Shown in pieces: positions 61,835 to 64,000 of a DNA stretch of 64,000 bases. Each line of letters starts with the position of its first letter. The stretch's first letter is position 1. The translations under genes and the position numbers were made by a program. The notes beneath the pieces are model-generated. The model worked only from the letters and a program-made list of their open reading frames with translations. It made no database searches and was not told the DNA's origin. Source of the DNA: Pseudomonas koreensis (lineage in GTDB: Bacteria; Pseudomonadota; Gammaproteobacteria; Pseudomonadales; Pseudomonadaceae). Where the stretch lies: the NCBI RefSeq assembly GCF_012986595.1, contig NZ_JAAQYM010000006.1, forward strand, positions 62,001 through 126,000. Direction: 5' to 3'.

Positions 61835-63916
61835 ATGCTCATCGGTAGTTATTCCTCCACGCTGGTTTTCATTTCGTTGTGTGTGGCGATCCTCGCTTCC
61901 TACACCGCTCTCGATCTCACCGGACGCATCGCCACCGCCAAGGGGCGAGCCGTGCATTTCTGGACTGCCGGCGGCGCGTTTGCCATGGGGGTGGGGGTCT
62001 GGTCGATGCACTTCATCGGCATGCTCGCCTTCAAACTGCCGATCGAGCTCGGTTATGACTTCACCCTCACCGCGCTGTCGCTGCTGATCGCGGTGCTGTC
62101 TTGCGGTTTTGCCTTGTGGCTGGTCAGCCAGCCGAAATTGCCGGTCCTGCAACTGGCGTTCGGCGCGCTGATCATGGGCGCCGGCATCAGTGCCATGCAC
62201 TACACCGGCATGTCTGCGATGCGCATGACCCCGGGAATCGATTACGACCCGACGCTGTTCGGCGCGTCATTGCTGATCGCCGTCGGGGCCTCGGCGGCCG
62301 CACTGTGGATCGCCTTCCGTCTGCGCCAGCAATCGCCGTATGTGCGCCTGATTCGTGCCGGAGCGGCGGTGATCATGGGGATTGCGATTGTCGGCATGCA
62401 CTACACCGGCATGGCGGCCGCGCAGTTTGCCGACGGCAGTTTCTGTAGCGCTACGCTCAACGGCCTCAAGGGTAACGGCCTCGACAGTCTGGTGTTGATC
62501 ACCACGCTGGCGGTGCTGTCGATTGCCTTGTTGACGTCGATCCTCGATGCCCGCCTCGAAGCGCGGACCGCCGATCTGGCGCATTCGCTGACCCTGGCCA
62601 ACCGTGAGCTGACACAACTGGCGCTGCACGACACCCTGACCGGCCTGCCGAACCGCATGCTGCTGGATGACCGGATCAATCAGGCGATGAAAAAGGTCAA
62701 CGAGCAGGGTGGCTGTTTTGCCTTGATGTTCATTGACCTGGACGGTTTCAAACCGGTCAATGACGCATTCGGCCATCACATGGGTGACCAACTGTTGCGC
62801 GAAGTCGGCCTGCGCTTGCGCGAAGATTTGCGCAGCGTGGATACACTGGCCAGGATTGGCGGCGACGAGTTCGTGCTGCTGGTGCGCCTGACCGAACCCG
62901 ATGACGCCCTGGGCCTGGCTGCGCGCCAGGTCGGCCTGATTGGTCAGTCGTTCCGCGTGGCCGAACATGACTTGCAGATTTCCGCCAGCGTCGGCATTGC
63001 CCTGTATCCGGGCAACGGTCAGAGTGCCCAGGAGTTGCTGATGAACGCCGACGCGGCGATGTATCACGCCAAGGGCGGTGGCAAGAACGGCTACAGCTTT
63101 TTCGACGTTTCTATGAACAACAACGCGCGCAAGCAACTGCAACTGTTGCAGGACCTGCGTGCAGCGCTGGAGCACAACCAGTTCAGCCTGCATTACCAAC
63201 CCAAGTTCGATGCCGCCAATGGCCACCCGGTGGGCGCCGAAGCGCTGCTGCGCTGGCAGCACCCGACACAGGGCATGTTGCTGCCGGACAAATTCATCGA
63301 TCTGGCGGAGAAGACCGGTGTGATTATCGGCATTGGCGAATGGGTGCTCAACGAGGCCTGCCGGCAGATGCGCGAGTGGTATGTGCTTGGCTACACCGAC
63401 TGGCGTATCGCGGTGAACCTTTCGGCCTTGCAGTTCTGCCACGCAGGACTGGTGCGCAGCGTGGCCAAGGCGCTGGCGACGCACCATCTGCCGGCCAACA
63501 GCCTGACCCTGGAAATCACCGAAACCACGGCCATGAGCGACGCCGACGCGAGCATGACGGTGCTGCAGGAGTTGTCGGACATGGGCGTCGACCTGTCGAT
63601 CGATGACTTTGGCACCGGTTATTCGAGCCTGATGTATCTCAAGCGCTTGCCGGCCAACGAGCTGAAGATCGACCGTGGATTTGTCCGCGATCTGGAGCAT
63701 GACAGCGACGACGCGGCCATCGTCTCGGCCATTGTCGCGCTGGGTCAGGCGTTGGGCTTGCGGATTGTCGCCGAGGGTGTGGAAACCGGCGTGCAGCAGG
63801 ACTTCCTCACAAAATTGGGCTGTGATTCGTTGCAGGGCTACCTGCTCGGGCATCCGATGCCGGCTGATCGCTTCTTGCAGAACATTGCCCGTGGAGAGGC
63901 GCTGGCGGCTGACTGA
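61835..63916 (+). CDS. mucR: MHYT-GGDEF-EAL c-di-GMP enzyme, MucR-like
   Basis: The 693-residue protein has an N-terminal MHYT sensor with about seven membrane segments and the repeated motif in three copies (MHFIGM, MHYTGMSAM, MHYTGMAAA; about 47-200), then a GGDEF domain with intact RIGGDEF (about 345) and an EAL domain (GAEALLRW, about 470) with the loop motif DDFGTGYSSL. So both synthesis and breakdown of c-di-GMP look possible. Size, order and intact GGDEF resemble P. aeruginosa MucR (685 residues), which feeds alginate synthesis; NbdA is longer with a degenerate GGDEF. ATG 61835 fits the first membrane helix. Confidence 0.9.
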   Translation: MLIGSYSSTLVFISLCVAILASYTALDLTGRIATAKGRAVHFWTAGGAFAMGVGVWSMHFIGMLAFKLPIELGYDFTLTALSLLIAVLSCGFALWLVSQPKLPVLQLAFGALIMGAGISAMHYTGMSAMRMTPGIDYDPTLFGASLLIAVGASAAALWIAFRLRQQSPYVRLIRAGAAVIMGIAIVGMHYTGMAAAQFADGSFCSATLNGLKGNGLDSLVLITTLAVLSIALLTSILDARLEARTADLAHSLTLANRELTQLALHDTLTGLPNRMLLDDRINQAMKKVNEQGGCFALMFIDLDGFKPVNDAFGHHMGDQLLREVGLRLREDLRSVDTLARIGGDEFVLLVRLTEPDDALGLAARQVGLIGQSFRVAEHDLQISASVGIALYPGNGQSAQELLMNADAAMYHAKGGGKNGYSFFDVSMNNNARKQLQLLQDLRAALEHNQFSLHYQPKFDAANGHPVGAEALLRWQHPTQGMLLPDKFIDLAEKTGVIIGIGEWVLNEACRQMREWYVLGYTDWRIAVNLSALQFCHAGLVRSVAKALATHHLPANSLTLEITETTAMSDADASMTVLQELSDMGVDLSIDDFGTGYSSLMYLKRLPANELKIDRGFVRDLEHDSDDAAIVSAIVALGQALGLRIVAEGVETGVQQDFLTKLGCDSLQGYLLGHPMPADRFLQNIARGEALAAD

Positions 63917-63920
63917 CTGC

Positions 63921-64000
63921 CTGCTGGGGCGAGGGCGCTTGCTCGCGCCGGGTCGTGAAGCCACCCCTCTCTTAAAGCATGGGCCTGCTGCGCAGGCCAG
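63921..64000. repeat. REPIN-type palindrome, family C (cut by window end)
   Basis: The left arm GGGGCGAGGGCGCTTGCTCG of the third repeat family, followed by the typical GAAGCCACCCC inner segment. The right arm lies outside the window. Confidence 0.75.

Noticed and set aside
25397..64000. CRISPR array or IS ends suggested by repeated palindromes
   Set aside because: The repeats are dispersed single palindromes with no regular spacers and no cas or transposase genes nearby; they fit REP/REPIN elements.

Overview
The window looks like chromosome from a Pseudomonas of the fluorescens group. I infer this from the high GC content, the gene content (isoquinoline oxidoreductase-type genes, GapN-like dehydrogenase, MuxABC/MdtABC-OpmB pump, MHYT-GGDEF-EAL protein, orphan CcoN) and eleven REP/REPIN-type palindromes typical of that group. 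No database search was possible, so family names rest on motifs and on recall of well-known Pseudomonas genes.

Layout. 1-5640 (minus strand): a molybdenum hydroxylase operon (2Fe-2S subunit, Tat-exported molybdopterin subunit, tri-heme cytochrome c, XdhC-type maturation factor cut by the window edge), with an AraC-type regulator upstream. 5950-8867: an MFS exporter, small hypothetical genes, a VOC protein and a GAF protein. 9286-14377: a complete chaperone-usher fimbrial operon. 14378-17711: a run of small unrecognised genes on the 3' side of a tRNA-Ser gene. 17763-25253: tRNA-Ser, YccA, a YceK-type lipoprotein, an Lrp/EamA divergent pair, an SGNH acyltransferase, a FUSC protein that seems to start with CTG, and a GapN-like aldehyde dehydrogenase.

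25597-28638: a three-gene operon for an envelope redox system (lipoprotein cytochrome c, aldonolactone-oxidase-like flavoprotein, exported PLP racemase-like protein). 29428-39628: a ten-gene cluster corresponding, as far as I can recall, to P. aeruginosa PA0691-PA0701 (phdA, pdtB, exbB2, exbD2 and followers). It combines a TpsB transporter with its own ExbB-ExbD-TonB motor, a porin, a coiled-coil protein, a YbjN protein, a PpiC isomerase and a LysR-type regulator, but has no TpsA exoprotein gene beside it. This is the most unusual system in the window.

39784-45972: a GNAT enzyme, an Asp/Glu racemase family protein, an unknown protein, then an orphan cbb3 oxidase catalytic subunit (CcoN4-like) with a small CcoQ-like partner, divergent from a siroheme reductase and DUF934 pair. 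46259-51368: membrane and lipoproteins of poorly known function, including a J-like protein whose HPD motif reads RPD. 51736-63916: thiol peroxidase, the MuxABC-OpmB (MdtABC) tripartite RND pump with a REPIN inside its operon, and an MHYT-GGDEF-EAL c-di-GMP protein resembling MucR.
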